Source: Prochilodus magdalenae (taxonomy: Eukaryota > Chordata > Actinopteri > Characiformes > Prochilodontidae). Taken from it: a stretch of 64,000 nt of DNA. The notes under the pieces were generated by a model, which was given only the letters and a program-made list of their open reading frames with translations, was not told the DNA's origin and did not search any database. The stretch lies in NCBI GenBank assembly GCA_024036415.1, contig JAMWET010006808.1:1-64000 (forward strand). The letters run 5' to 3'. Below, piece by piece: positions 10,035-22,229 of this stretch (the stretch's first letter is position 1; each line of letters opens with the position of its first letter). The position numbers were made by a program, and so were the translations under genes.

Positions 10035-12349
10035 CTGTAGAGAGAAGAATAAAAACCAACATGAGCAGCGTTATATTAAATGTGTAGTTTTAGAGGGATA
10101 TGACTCTCAGCATATGGTGCTCAGTACTGAAGAAAGGAAAAAGGGAAATATATAATTGTCACTGTGGAAGCTGCAGCTTAAATACACGTAAAGGAGAATT
10201 CAAGTGACTTTTAAACGGTTCTGAATAATTCAGGGGTTAAGGTCTAAACAGAATCATTCAGGTTTGATGTGAACTAGCTGATTGTAGAGGCTTTGACTTC
10301 TTTACAATGGTGGTGATAGGAAACAGGGCCGTCTTGTCTTCCACACAAAGATAGCCATTTTATTTACTATACAAAACCACCAGTGAACCTATACGAGTCT
10401 CCAGCTCAGATTTATATGTTAGTGATGATCATGGTAAAACAGTGATAAATCAGAAAGACCCTGTGTGCTCCCTTCCACCATTAATGTATTTTAAAAATTA
10501 CATCTCATGATGGTCTGATGTGAAATGTTCTATTAGATCAAAACTTTCTAAGAATTCTTCACAGTGGTGGTGATAGTAACTAGGCACCACCTCTAAAAGC
10601 TCCTTCACAGAAAGGTATTTCAGGTATAAGGTGATGATATTCTGCCTTCATGTCCTACATCGACAAGTGTGTAATGCCCAGTTCACAGCTGGATAAAATT
10701 TGGATGGATTAAATTTACACCTTCACTAAAATGCAGAAAAAGCTCGTCAGCACATTGTTTCTGCTTTACTTCTGTTTTTCCTTTACTTTACTCTTTTCTC
10801 CATTACGGTACAAGTTGTTAAGCTTGACTCCAAAATGGATCAGGGCTGGGGGACAACTTTGGCCTTTTTGTTTTCTCCTTCTTATTTTTGTTCATCCTCT
10901 CACCTGCTAGTTGGCGCTCAGCACATACATCTATCTAATGTTGTAAAAGTATGATTAATAGCTTACCATGCTTTGTGGACTTTACAGTTTGAGACTCCCA
11001 GCATATACCTAACCTTTTCTCATTTTTAAAGGACAGTGTGTGGGCTTGCACCTTCAACATGTGGTGGTACAAGGGTGTAGGTGAGTCTGACATTGGAGGC
11101 ACACATTTGGTACTATAAATCCCACCCCATCCCCTAAAATAAGAAAACTCCACTCTAGGTAAGGCAGTAACATACTGTATGTGCAGTGATGTGGAACAGC
11201 ATTTGTGGAATTACAATAAACAGCTAATAGGTCTGTTTCTGCCCCCCTAAAGCCGAGAGACCCCCATTACTACAAGCCAGCAATATCTAAACCTCTGCTC
11301 TGATGTGCGTCAGGTTCTAAATATAATGTACAGTATCAGTACTGGACTTAACTACTGTAAAGGCTGATATTTAATAGATTTGGTACATACCCTTAAATAG
11401 GTTGTGACATACCAAACCTTTATGTTCAAAGATTTTAAATAACTGATTTGATCAGACACTGGTATCTTCATGTGTACCTGTTAATGTTCTCACCTCAGGC
11501 CCTGTATCCTCCACTCCTCCTGTCTCTATCACTGCTCTCCTCCTGCTCCTAAGATATACTACGGCTGCAGTGATGCATGTCTAAGGTAAAGCTCCTGAAA
11601 TTTAAAAACTACTAAACTAGTATTTTACTGTGAGTGTACTTAAAGTCTTTTACTTTCCAGTAAAGAAAGTTAACTTGTACTTGAACAGATAAATATCATC
11701 ACTGTATCGTAACATGAATCAGAGTGTAGAGTCTAACTACAGTAGCAGATTTGACCAGAATGCTCCCTGTGTTATAAAGACTGCTCCACCCACAAGTTGG
11801 AACAGGAGAATTGGAACACGAAGCTGACAGTCAGCACCAGGATGTAAAGTCTCAAATGTACATTTCAAGGTGGAACAGAAAAATCTGAACATAAATCTGG
11901 CAAATAAGAAGCTTCAGATGATATTTAGATGTAATTCTGTTAGTTTTAGATTAGGAGGTTTGTGAGACTATGAAAGAGACTAAACAGGCAGCACTGTTGA
12001 TGGTGGGGGTCTCTGAACCCAGTAAATCCTTCACTTCACCATGTGGACACAGAACTGACAAACACCTTGTTTGAACTATTGGCTGCGATGCCTCCATGAT
12101 ATCCAGTACGGCTCTGTTTCATCTGTATCCATAAGCTGTTAGGAATGTAAACAAATCCAGAAGAAATGAATACAGTACAGACATAAGGCTCTGTCCATAT
12201 ACATATTTAATGTTCCATATAAATGAGCCTTAAGTCTGTAAGTGTAGCTGAGGTATTATTACTTTTCTATTATTTACTTTTCCCTGTTTTATTTGTTTTG
12301 CTGCAATATTTATAGGAATATTCTCATGTGAACTTCACCAGAACTTTTA
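10035..12349. other. Non-coding intron sequence within duplication A copy 1
   Basis: No exon or coding domain is recognised in this 2.3 kb. It is conserved in the other copy (60475-62389) with small indels; for example, about 50 bases at 10621-10670 are missing there. The conservation reflects duplication and is not evidence of function. Confidence 0.6.
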
Positions 12350-13320
12350 TCAATTATGGTTTCCTAATTGATGTTTTTGTCAGTATTAAAAGTTAAATAA
12401 ATACACAAGTTACTAACTGTCTTTTTACAGTAGCTGCAGTGACTTTGCTCTTATATATTTTTTTTTCCTCCCCTGTGTTGTAGCTATTTATATGAATTAC
12501 TGTGACCCCCAAAGTAAGTGACGCACCAGTTTTGCCCATGTAGCTAGGTTAAAAATCTGTACAACTGTGTTTTATCGGTTCATAGAAAATTTACGAACGT
12601 TCATAGCTGTTAAAACAGTTTTCCTGTTATTTAAGAGATTTTCCGCTAAGCTAGGTTGCAGTGTACGAGCTGGACATGTGTGTTCGGTGGTCAGCATTTC
12701 CAGTAGTATAAAGTATCTCATCTTCTATCTGAACAGCTGTAACTGACCAATAGTGGTGATCTAGGGGGGGAACTGGAGAGATGAGCCGGAGCGGGGAGGA
12801 CGAAGAGAAGGAGGTTTCGGAGGAGGTTGGGGAGAGCTGCAAGCAGCATAGCTAAAATGTTAAATAAACTGAGTTAGTGTTCAGTAAATAACTGACCATC
12901 TGACTAACTTAAGGATGGGAAAACCGCAGTGATAATACAACTCTGCATGCGTGTGTGCGCCTTCCCAGTGAATGTTTGTGCTGAACCAGGTCAGTTAGCG
13001 GTAGCGGCTAGCTCCACCGAGCGCCGTGTTTCTGTTCTCTCTCGGTTAGCTTCGAGGAGTTTGAGGACATTACCCAGACAGGACTCTTAACTGAACTGCC
13101 GGGTTGTTCAGAATTCCTCCGGCTTCGAGGGAGGACTGCTTACCCGCTTGCTTGCTGTATCTTGCCGGGGGTAGTGATGATAGACTGCTGCTGTGCTGAA
13201 CACTCCTGAAAACGAGGGGAACGGTGTGTCATTTGGTAGCTGAGGTGAAGAGGACCATAGTCTGTTTTTAAGGCCCCACCTGCACACAAGCAACGTGCTG
13301 CAATATGCATAGTGGGGGTG
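12350..13320 (+). repeat. Tandem unit 1 within duplication A copy 1
   Basis: This unit runs from CCTAATTGATG to a GTGTGTGAGTG tract and contains a GC-richer patch (12640-13110). The same unit follows directly at 13330-14300 and occurs once in copy 2 (62390-63150). I recognise no coding exon. The GC-rich patch resembles a 5' leader or promoter but has no decisive motif. Confidence 0.75.
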
Positions 13321-13329
13321 TGTGTGAGT

Positions 13330-14110
13330 GAACTGTCACCAAAAGTGAGTGTGTGTGGTGTTCCTAATTGATGTGTTTTGTGTATTAAAAGTTAAATAAA
13401 TACACAAGTTGTGGTGTTAAGTAGCTAGACTTTGCTCTTATGGTGTGTGGTTCCTCCACTGTGTTGTAGCTGGGGCCTGAATTACTGTGACCCCCAAAGT
13501 AAAACGCCCAGTGTGTGAGTGTGTAGAAGTGGGTAAAATATGTACAAGTGTGTTTATAGTTCATAGAAAACACGAACGTTCATAGCTGAGAACAGGCTGT
13601 TGTGTCTTGCTTTAAAAGTGGGAGCTAAGCTAGGTGTGCAGTGTACGAGCTGGAGTGTGTTGTGGGTGTGAGCAGGTTGTCAGTTAGTATTCTTAACTCA
13701 TTGGCTGAACAGCTGTGAGTGTGACCAATAGTGAGTGTGATCTAGGGGTGGGACTTGGAGAGAGAGCCGGTGTGAGTGGGGATGTGGACAAGTGAGTAGG
13801 AGGTTGTGGAGTGAGTTTGGGAGAGGTGCAGCAGCATAGCTAAAATGTTAAGTGTGTAACTGAGTTAGTGTTGAGTAAATAAACTGGTTGTGTAGACTAA
13901 CATTGTGGAGAGGAAGTGTGTTGTGTGTCCAACTGTTGCTGTGTGTGTGCGCCTGTGAGTGTGTGTTTGTGTGCTGTGTGGGTGAACCAGTGTGTCAGTT
14001 AGCGGCTGTGGTAAGTGAGAGTGACTCATGCTTGTGTGAGCGCCGGACTAAAGTGCTGTCAGTGTTTCGAGTGAGGACATTACCTTAACCAGACAGTGAG
14101 TGTGAACTGC
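13330..14110 (+). repeat. Tandem unit 2, interspersed with GTGTG/GTGAGTGTG patches
   Basis: The tract follows unit 1 base by base over many short stretches, but at roughly 20-40-bp intervals the expected bases are replaced by GTGTG, GTGTGAGTGTGT or GTGAGT words. Examples lie near 13410, 13445, 13515, 13670, 13720, 13735, 13770, 13790, 13850, 13950 and 14030. Neither unit 1 nor the copy at 62390 has them. This may be an assembly or consensus artefact around a GTGAGTGTG minisatellite, or a real mosaic. Confidence 0.7.
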
Positions 14111-14307
14111 CGTGTGTTGTCAGAATTCCTCCGGCTTCGAGGGAGGACTATACCCGCTTGCTTGCTGTATCTGCCGGGTGTTGTAAGAGACTGCTGCTGT
14201 GCTGAACGTTCCTGAAAACGAGGGAACGTTGTTCATTTGGCTCAGAGAGTGAAGAGGCCATTGTCTGTTTTTAAGGCCCCACCGCACACAAGCAACGTCA
14301 CAGGCCT

Positions 14308-14404
14308 GCACAGTGAGTGTGTGGATGAGTGTGTGAGTGTGTGTGGATGGGTGTGTGTGTGTGTGGGTGGGTGTGTGAGTGTGAGTGTGTGGGTGTGAGT
14401 GTGG
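14308..14404. repeat. GTGTGAG-type minisatellite
   Basis: A run of GTGAGTGTGTGG and GTGTGTGGGTGG words. The equivalent tract in duplication A copy 2 is at 63150-63275, with a different arrangement. Confidence 0.85.
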
Positions 14405-14602
14405 GCCCACATTTGCTTTAAAACGAAGGTTGAAGTCACTGAGTCACTGAGTAATATTGCACTACTGAGTTTACACAGGTAATAGTGAGCTGCTGAGTTA
14501 ACTGGGTTCTCGCCTGCTGTGAATGTACCTTTTGTTATTGGGTTGTTAAGTTCTTTCCTGAACATTAAGTTTTCATTCTGAAGCTGCCAAACCGGGTTGT
14601 TC

Positions 14603-15078
14603 TGTGAGAGAGATTCAGAGTTGTTGCTGTAGAAGTAGTTTCAGAGTTCATTCTAAGCTGTGCATGATGAAGTAGTTTGCGGGTCAGAGGTCAGTGTGTT
14701 CTCTATATGTGATTAAGTGTCTGTACAGCTCATGTTATTCTGTCTTCTGGACATCTGGGCCTTGTGACATACTGATACAGAGGCTCGTCTCCCTGTCTCC
14801 AGATTTTCTTGTCTTTCTGGTCTACGTTGGTGACCTTGCATCTCCCAAACTTGGGAGTAGCTTCCTGCTGCTACCAGGCAACGGGCCTGGGACTCAGGGT
14901 ATTTTACACACACAAGTAGATATGTAGGTAGTGTATATATCTCGTTCAGGAGGAGAACGGGCAGCGCTCCTATATTCTATCCTCTTTGTATGCTGTAAAC
15001 CTTCTTTTCCTTCAATAAATCCTTTTCTGTTATTCCTCAACGGGCCGTCCCGACTGAGTTTGTCAGATTTCCACGACA
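14603..15078 (+). mobile_element. Solo LTR of the endogenous retrovirus family (TGTGAGAG)
   Basis: The block starts TGTGAGAGAGATTCAG, the sequence that follows the polypurine tract of the endogenous retrovirus at 29900, so it is the LTR of that family. An AATAAA signal lies near 15014 and the block ends CCACGACA. The flanks GTTC and GTTT are a possible 4-bp target duplication with one mismatch. There is no primer-binding site or coding region next to it. The copy in duplication A copy 2 starts at 63472. Confidence 0.65.
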
Positions 15079-16189
15079 GTTTCTTAGTATTACTGTGAGT
15101 GTAAGTGACTACTGGAAATCTGAGCTCTTAGTATTAGATCGTAGTTCTGTGTTAAGTATCAGATCCCACTAGATTTAGTCAGAGTACCTAAGTAATGTCA
15201 CTGCTGCGCCCTGTTAAGTGTGTACTTTGTAGGTGCTAGCTTTTAACAGATGGTTGTTTATTCTTTCATCTAGTTATCCGGTGGTAGAAATATTTCGTAT
15301 GTAGCTTTATTTACTTTTCTATCAAGGAAGGGAAGTACTGAATTACTATTTTTATCAAACTCAATTATATTTTCTCCACTATTCGTGTTTGGGTTTACTT
15401 GATTAAACTGCAGGGGTTAAAATTAAGTATAGCTATAACACTAACAAGCCTATACTCTGTCCTAACTGCAAAAGACTTTCCCATAGATTCAAGCTTGGGC
15501 TTTGCAGTGTGTATCTGAAATTGATAATTCTAGAGAACCCAGAGCCCCTCGGATTAGTAACCCCTAACCCAAACATAGGAAAGGGATGCAAGGGCGTTAC
15601 ACCCAGTTTTGTCAGGAGCATTGTGGATGCTTGTAGGGGTAGGATGTACTGATTAGCTCTCTCCTAAAATGCCTTGATTAACCTGTAAAGCCATTAATCT
15701 TGGTTAAACTGCACACAGAATGTAAAGCTTAGAGACACAGAGTGTGTTTAAACAGTGTGTGGTAACTTTATGCTGAGTTAGAATGAAACTTTGATGATGT
15801 TTAGCTCAGTCATGTTTTGGTTATCAGTAGGGAGAGGGAGAGAGCTGTTTTGGCTGGGTGAGTGTACTACTGCCCGATGCTACTCTCATTCAGGAATAAA
15901 CCTTCAGATCTCCAGTTCCTGGGGTGTGTGTGTGTTTGGTCTGAACTACCGTCTCAAGTCTGCTACATAAGCCTAGGTGGGGTTGAACTGCAGTATTTCA
16001 ATAATACAAAGAGTCGTGCAAAGGCCAGGACACACTCAGGTACTGATGGGTGGAGGTTCACAGTGTCAGTGCTTTGTGGTGTTTAAGCCAGTCTATAAGG
16101 GGAAACATGGTGGAGGGCAGTGAAAGCTCTCCTGAGATTTTTCAGCTGTCTAAGAGAAGTCAGTCTGAAGTGTGGTACTGTTTAAACAT
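15079..16189. other. Non-coding, nothing recognised
   Basis: No coding domain, exon with splice sites or bounded repeat is visible between the solo LTR and duplication B. Scattered GTGTGT words occur. Confidence 0.5.
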
Positions 16190-17475
16190 GTCCATCATAT
16201 TTTAATAATATCATAATACTAATAAGTGTGATAATTTTAGCCTCTATAATTGAGATATTAAATGTTCATACTATGAACTTCAGCAGTTTATAGGTTAAAT
16301 CAGGTAAAGCCCTGTTTCCAGTCTAATGTGTAAACGGTTATTGTTCATGTTAATATTGATCTGTTTGTTTTGACTCTTTTATTTACCATATATGTATTAA
16401 CACTCTCTAATAATCCATTTAAAATCCATTATTAAAGAGAACACAAAGCTAGAAAGGTGGTAAAATTCTAATGGAAAATTGACAAAATGCGTTTCATCTT
16501 TACAATTACATATTCTCACCTACTGCACTGATTCTGTGTGAAATGTGTCCTAGTTGTTTGTTTTAATAAGCTTTTAATAAAGTTCTGTTACTGTCTGTGT
16601 TAACTGACCATAGACCACAGATGCAGCAGACAGAGATTAATCCAGCACTGATGGTTTTACATGGTGATCATCATGTGTGGATATATTGTGGTGTTCTGCC
16701 AAATCTGTTACAAAAATGTCATAAAATCATAAAATAATTTAATTATAATTTCACTGGGACACAGCCACACAGACACAGTAGCTGACTTAGCAGCATATAT
16801 TCCTTTTCTGCTGAGGGTGTTGTTAACAAGTAATTGACAAGTGATGAAAATGATCTGGTGGAATGTGTTCTGAAAGGCGTTTGCCAGACTGAGTGCAGTA
16901 CATGAGAATATGTAATTGGTAAAAGGAGAAAAGTGCTGTTTCTCTTTTACATCAGAATTTTACCATCTTTCTTTCTTCTATTTGATAATCACATTTCAAA
17001 TCTCCTATTAGACAGTATAAATGTATATATGGTGAGCTACATTTAAAACTACATATCATTTTAACACTCACATATGTGGTGTTATAAAATGGTTTTCATA
17101 TGAATACTTACAGCAAAATCACACAATTGAATCTTTATTCACGTAATAATTATGTAATGGCAAAATAAAATATTGAATAATTTAGATTATATTTCATATT
17201 TAAATAAAAAATGTAAATGCAGGCATACAAGTACATTACTATATAAAATTTATTTCACATTCACTACTGACATGCTCACATATTAAAATGGTTTCCACAT
17301 GAATGAGGAGAGTTATATTTTATTTTTTAAATGTAAAGAACAGACACAGTTTGACCCTCTATGACCTGTGAACTCTATGAAAGTGACTAGCATGTACAAT
17401 TTAAACATCATTAAAACTCCTGAAAACCACTGTATGTAGTAAATACAGCATCTACTTCAAATACAAAATCTAGAT

Positions 17476-17503
17476 CCTCTCTCTCTCTCTCTCTCTCTCT
17501 CTC
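17476..17503. repeat. (CT)n microsatellite
   Basis: A pure CT run 90 bases left of the LRR exon. The equivalent place in duplication B copy 2 carries a LINE 3' tail. Confidence 0.9.
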
Positions 17504-17591
17504 AAACACTAACACGCACACACTCTGTATGTAGAAAAGTTCTCTTGGTGTCATTGTGATCTTAAATGGAGACTGTAATTCAGTAACTCAC

Positions 17592-17765
17592 TGTAGTTTC
17601 TCCAGTTTACAGTATGGATCCTCAAGCAGATCATAGAGCAGCTTCACTCCTGACTCTCCTGGTTTATTAGCGCTCAGATTCAGCTCTCTCACGTGTGAGG
17701 GGTTTGATTTCAGAGCTGAAACTAAAGCAGCACAGCCTTCCTTTGTAATACTGCACCTGTACAGA
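17592..17765 (-). CDS. NLRC3-like leucine-rich-repeat exon 3 (duplication B copy 1)
   Basis: This 174-bp exon encodes LYRCSITKEGCAALVSALKS, NPSHVRELNLSANKPGESG and VKLLYDLLEDPYCKLEKL. The acceptor is CTCTCTGCAG and the donor GTGAGT. It is the duplicate of the exon at 32123-31950, with replacements such as TKEGC for TEEGF and LLYDLLEDPY for LLSGLLKDPH. The conserved leucine and asparagine positions of the LRR fold are kept and the frame is open. It is part of the horseshoe that senses ligand in NLR receptors. Confidence 0.85.
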
Positions 17766-18946
17766 CTGCAGAGAGAAAAACTCACATCATTATTAACATT
17801 CATAAACACAACACACTGAAAGAGAACCACACACAGATGAACATTCTGACCTTGTGAAACACACCATAAATAAATGATCTTTTCTCCAGATCAGGTAGAG
17901 GGGGAAGGGAGAACAATAAGGAATCACCTTGTATTAGTTTTACATTTCTAAAATAAATATTCACACACGTCTAAACATTCATATCAGTGAAGTCAGAAGG
18001 GACTGCTTACAGACCTTAATGAGCTGTTGAGATAAGTGAAAGAAAACACTGCTCCAAAAAGAAATGGTCAACTGAAATAATGGAATGACTTTATTGTGCC
18101 ACTGCTTGTGTGTAGCTACAAGCTCGGCAGATAGACAACAGATTTCCCAAGAAAAGCCGGATTCCCAATTTCTCGTCAAAGCTTTACTTAAGACTCACTG
18201 TAAAACTGTAAAGCAGACATACAAAATATATCTTAATTACATTTGTTTCCTGAGTGCATTTACGTGGCACTGTACATTAAAATGAATAGAAGCCGAAAGT
18301 TAGCTTAATACTAACTTCTATGGAAAAATCCACACAGACGCTAGCGGTTAGCATTTACAAATTAACTCGACATATAGAACTTATTTTCGTTCATGAACCA
18401 AGGTTTACAACAGAAATAGTCTCAGTATAAGTTACACAGCAACGGAACATAAAGATACTCACAGGCAAATGTTTTCCTGGCCATATAATGCAGAGTGTGA
18501 AACCTTGACTGTTTAGTTTCTTCACACAGCCTAAACTACCTACGCCAACACTGAAGGTACAAATAAAGTTTACTGCAGCAAATCCTGACCACTAGGGCTC
18601 TCTCTTCTTCCAATGTAACAACAGAACATCACAGAATTACACACCTCCCTCAAGAAGTAACTCCTACAGTGAGGCCAGAGATGTTCTGTCTTCTCAGTCA
18701 GAACTGTGTATGAAATTTGGTGCACATTAAACAAAATGGGAAAGTGATAAAAAGAAAACATGGGTAGACCAAGAAAGACATAAGAGCATCAGGACAGGAC
18801 ACTCAAAGCAGTATGTCCTGAAATAACAGGCTAAAGACGAGCCGTCATGGAGTGGGAATGACTAGGTGGGAGGTTTTCAGCTCTTTTGGCCCTGCTGTGT
18901 TACTGAGAGGATATTAGGGGGTCAGCTGATGATGGAGTAGTGCACA

Positions 18947-18999
<53 letters not shown>

Positions 19000-20005
19000 C
19001 ATACAGTCCATCCCTTGCTTAAATTTTTTTTGATGTTTTTGTTGTGAAAGAAGTCTAAGAAATAGCAATGTAGATGCTAAGCGGCTAGCCGGCTAACCCG
19101 TGTTTTGCCTTGTCTTAAAACAAAACATTAAAATCAAGCTTTCAATAATTAAACTGTGTTTTAAAAAGTTACAGAAAATGCTATGCAAAATATAATACTA
19201 CAAGAAAATATTTTTTCCCCTGTGGTTCTTCTGCTAGTCAGCTGGGTTTGGCTGACCATCATCTGAACCTGACTCTGGCTTCATTCCCAAACTTTCACTT
19301 TTCATATTTCAATTAAATCTGTAAGAATACAATCATCAGGTACTAAAGCAGAGGGTCACCTCGGTTTCAGAGAAGCACTCCACTGTAAACTCCTTCCTCA
19401 AGTCCAGTCATTCCAGTCATTTGGTGCCCTCAAGTTTCATGTTAGCTAATCATTTAAAACCCTACACCTTAAACTAATGCTAAGCTAACGACAGAACAAT
19501 TAACCCACAAAGTTAAGCTCAACAAACCCGTGGACATTATCTTACCTCAGTCTTTAAACATGTGATCTAATTTACATAGTCTGTAGTGTAGTACATAATC
19601 AATCACACACGGTGCCCTCCTTCAAATACATGGCTCTAAAGGTGTCTATCTCCACTACCTCGATACTGCTCCTGTTAAATCATCCACCAGAACTTTACAA
19701 AATGGCTGTAGTCTACAAAGACAGAGCCTATACTATTCCTATAGTTAAGGTGGACTGCTAGTTATAACAAATGAAGTTAACTGTTTAGAGTAGCACCCTA
19801 AAAGAGTTGGCAAAGAATTGAACAAATTCAGATTTTTTTTTTTACTTGCTGGAAATTCCAGCTGGCACTCAGCGGTGAGCAGTGGGAGACAGAGGACTGT
19901 GAGTAGCTGGCATATCCATACTGATAACTCAGAGAGGCAGATCTGGCATCACCTGTACCAAATGTAGTCATATCAACTCAGAGAGGAGAACATCAAGCTC
20001 CACTT
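17766..20005. other. Intronic non-coding part of duplication B copy 1
   Basis: No exon with family similarity is seen. The segment includes a CA repeat at 18945-18996. A 63-codon minus-strand frame at 18761-18570 is shared with copy 2 (33146-32955) but shows no domain, and its conservation is explained by recent duplication. Confidence 0.5.
18945..18996. repeat. (CA)n microsatellite
   Basis: A pure CA run; the copy in duplication B copy 2 (33331-33345) is much shorter. Confidence 0.95.
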
Positions 20006-20117
20006 TTACTCCAGGTCTAAATACATCCACAGGTGTTTCTGTCCACCCTTCCACTGTGAGAAGATGTCTGAACACTGTGGGTCTGGAAGGATGTGTACCT
20101 GTTCAGGAAGCTCCTCA
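20006..20117 (-). other. Candidate small closing exon (duplication B copy 1)
   Basis: A pyrimidine-rich tract ending CTCCTTTTCTCAG precedes position 20117 on the minus strand. In the phase used by the LRR exons it opens a 37-codon frame (including stop) with phrases EELPEQVHILPDPQCSDIF and QWKGGQKHLWMYLDLE. The duplicate at 33776-33665 has the same length and is also open. Most differences between them change amino acids, which argues against strong constraint. I do not recognise the peptide. Confidence 0.25.
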
Positions 20118-20589
20118 CTGAGAAAAGGAGACAGACTAAACTTTGGAGTTTACTAGAAACATGGAATATCCCTGCAGATTTCTCTGGAAAACTGAAAGCT
20201 AGTAAAGGATAAAACTAAATCTATAATAAAGGTAAAGAGACACATACTGAAAACAGCTACATGTGGTTGATGGAGATTTCTGTGTAACAGTCTGTTCTAC
20301 AACGTGTTTTCTGATTTTGTCTTTTGCTATAAATGGATAATTTGTACTTAATGGCTGTAAATAAATAAATGTTGGGTAGTCTGTGACTAGTCTACCCATC
20401 TCTATATGCATACATACATAAACATATACAAATAAAGTCTTAAAATGTGTGTTTAAACAACATGTGCATCATTATTTTATTTTTTGGATAAAATAATTAT
20501 TTAAGATGTTAAAATATAATGTTTATGCTAGTACTGTATTATGATTGATCAGTACTACATCTTGGTCCACTGAATTATACCTGATATTA

Positions 20590-21451
20590 TACCAGCCTCA
20601 GACGGCTGAAGAGGTTTGGTATGGACCCCCGCGCCCTCAGAACATTCTACACATGTACTGTGGAGAGCATTTTAACTGGCTCCATCACCACCTGGTATGG
20701 AAGCTGCACTGCTATCGAGCGGAAAGCTTTGCAGAGGGTGGTGCAGACAGCCCAGTACATCACCGGGGTTCAGCTTCCAAACCTCCTGGAATTATACACC
20801 AGCTGCTGCCAGAGGAAAACCAGGAAGATTCTAAAGGACTCAACCCACCCAAGCCACTGTCTGTTCTCACAGCTGCCAAGTGGGAGGAGGTTCCGAAGTA
20901 TAAAGTCCAGAACGAGCCGCCTCCGAGATAGTTTCTTACCCCAAGTCATCAGGCTACTGAACAGCCAGTAGTGCTGATGCACCGGTATATGGACCTGGTT
21001 CAGCACATCTCACCAAAACCATCTAAACGATGATCTCCATGGACAATCATCACTCTGCACTTTACATTAGCATATTTACACGTGCACATATAGACTGACC
21101 TACCGCTATCTTCCATCCACACTGTATATCTGTAGTTTATGTATATACATATATAATATTCTATGCCCTGTATATACCCTGCATCTCTCATTTACCTCAG
21201 CCATACCATAGTGCTATATGGTAATGTGTACATCTGCATATATCATAGTTTTTATTCATAACTTTTATTCATAACTGTAAATTAGTGTAACAGAGATTTT
21301 AGTGTTTAGCACTGTATATATGTATTGTCTATTTATATGTTTGTATTGAAGTACTGTAAGGGACTACGCACAAGTTTTTCACTCACCTTCACACCTGTGA
21401 AAATGTGATGTGACAATAAAGTGATTTGATTTGATTTGATTTTGATTTGAT
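20590..21451 (+). mobile_element. 5'-truncated L2-type LINE with (TTTGA)n tail
   Basis: The insertion begins inside the reverse-transcriptase C-terminal region and ends in TGACAATAAAG followed by TGATTTGATTTGATT repeats (21411-21451). A TGACAATAAA motif plus short 3' repeats is shared with other L2/CR1-type tails in this window. It lies at the right edge of duplication B copy 1 and is absent from copy 2, so it inserted after the duplication or marks its boundary. Confidence 0.8.
20597..20971 (+). pseudogene. L2-type LINE RT C-terminal domain fragment
   Basis: A frame of about 125 codons reads RRLKRFGMDPRALRTFYT, CTVESILTGSITTWYGSCTA, RKALQRVVQTAQYITG and LFSQLPSGRRFRSIKSRTSR, ending RDSFLPQVIRLLNSQ. 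The fuller copy at 57780-58156 has the matching FGMSPRILSNFRKN, SCIIESILTSCITVWYG and TLLPSGRRYRSVKCR, so the identification is secure. Only the end of the polymerase is present, from 5' truncation during reverse transcription. It has no function of its own. Confidence 0.82.
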
Positions 21452-22229
21452 AAATCGGTGACCTAGCTAGTTGACCATGCGTCTGCATCTTCACTGATTA
21501 ATTACTTCACTCAGGCAGCAAAACATTAACACAACCCTAGTAGATTGTACACAGACATACAAAGCAGATAGTATGTTCCTTTAACTGCTAATGAACTTCA
21601 GATGTCAGCATGTACTGTAAACCTGCCATAAGTAGTATTAAACCCAGTGTGGTGAAACCGTGTTAGCTGGAATTAGCTAGGTGGTAACATGATACAGCAA
21701 TCCACTAAACAAAGCCTACTTACAGAGTCGCATTCCTGTTTTAAATTCAGTTCTCAAACAGTAGTCCACTTTTCTATTTTAACACCACCAGGCTCAACAG
21801 TGTGAGCCAGAAATCTGACCAGTTTGACTTAAAGAACATGTTACTTTTCCTCTTTCTGTACATCTGTATTTACCCTCTGTCTGAAATGCTCTGTTAGAGC
21901 TCTTGTAAAACATAAATCCCGAATCATTTGCATGTCTCACAATGTGAAACCTACCCGCCAAGTTTCGTTTCTGTGGACCGATTCCTTCTGGGTACAACAA
22001 TTTGTCCAAATACTTTTGACAATGACTATGTATGTGTATATGTAGTGATTTTATTCACTAACTAAGACAAATTGTCGGTATGGCATAAAATCCTGGTCCC
22101 ATTCTGACGGATGTCATTTTGAGAACTGAAACAAGGGGTTTACAGATGGCCTCTACAGGGGGCCCCTGCTCTGGACATCTGCACTGGCACATCCTGTGTT
22201 GCAGCAGAGATAACAGATATCCTTGTGAC
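21452..22229. other. Non-coding, nothing recognised
   Basis: No coding domain is seen. Words near 22000 (TTTGTCCAAATACTTTTGAC) look like the ends of Tc1-like elements of fish, but no partner inverted repeat was found. Confidence 0.4.

Larger units (their letters stand above)
9540..15030 (+). repeat. Segmental duplication A, copy 1
   Basis: The sequence aligns by eye with 60010-63910 in the same orientation. It starts at a shared AAACAAACAGAAGCTCATGG stretch, runs through the CA repeat, LRR exon and a 2.3-kb non-coding block, and reaches the LTR at 14603. Most stretches differ at only occasional bases. Copy 1 is longer because the block at 12350-13320 is repeated at 13330-14602. The duplication includes an LRR exon in each copy, so it enlarged the LRR array. 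Confidence 0.85.
16190..20535 (+). repeat. Segmental duplication B, copy 1
   Basis: The sequence aligns in direct orientation with 29936-34210, with long stretches (for example 18470-18930 against 32840-33310) almost identical. It contains an LRR exon (17765-17592) and a CA repeat. Relative to copy 2 it lacks two insertions (an LTR piece and a LINE tail) and keeps about 790 bases at 19110-19900 that copy 2 has lost. Confidence 0.85.

Noticed and set aside
12640..13110. GC-richer patch as a gene promoter
   Set aside because: No clear core promoter or first exon was found, and the patch is repeated with the duplication unit; left as unexplained repeat sequence.
18570..18761. 63-codon frame conserved in both duplication B copies (also 32955-33146) as a gene
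   Set aside because: The whole surrounding non-coding block is equally conserved, there are no splice signals or known domain, and recent duplication explains it.
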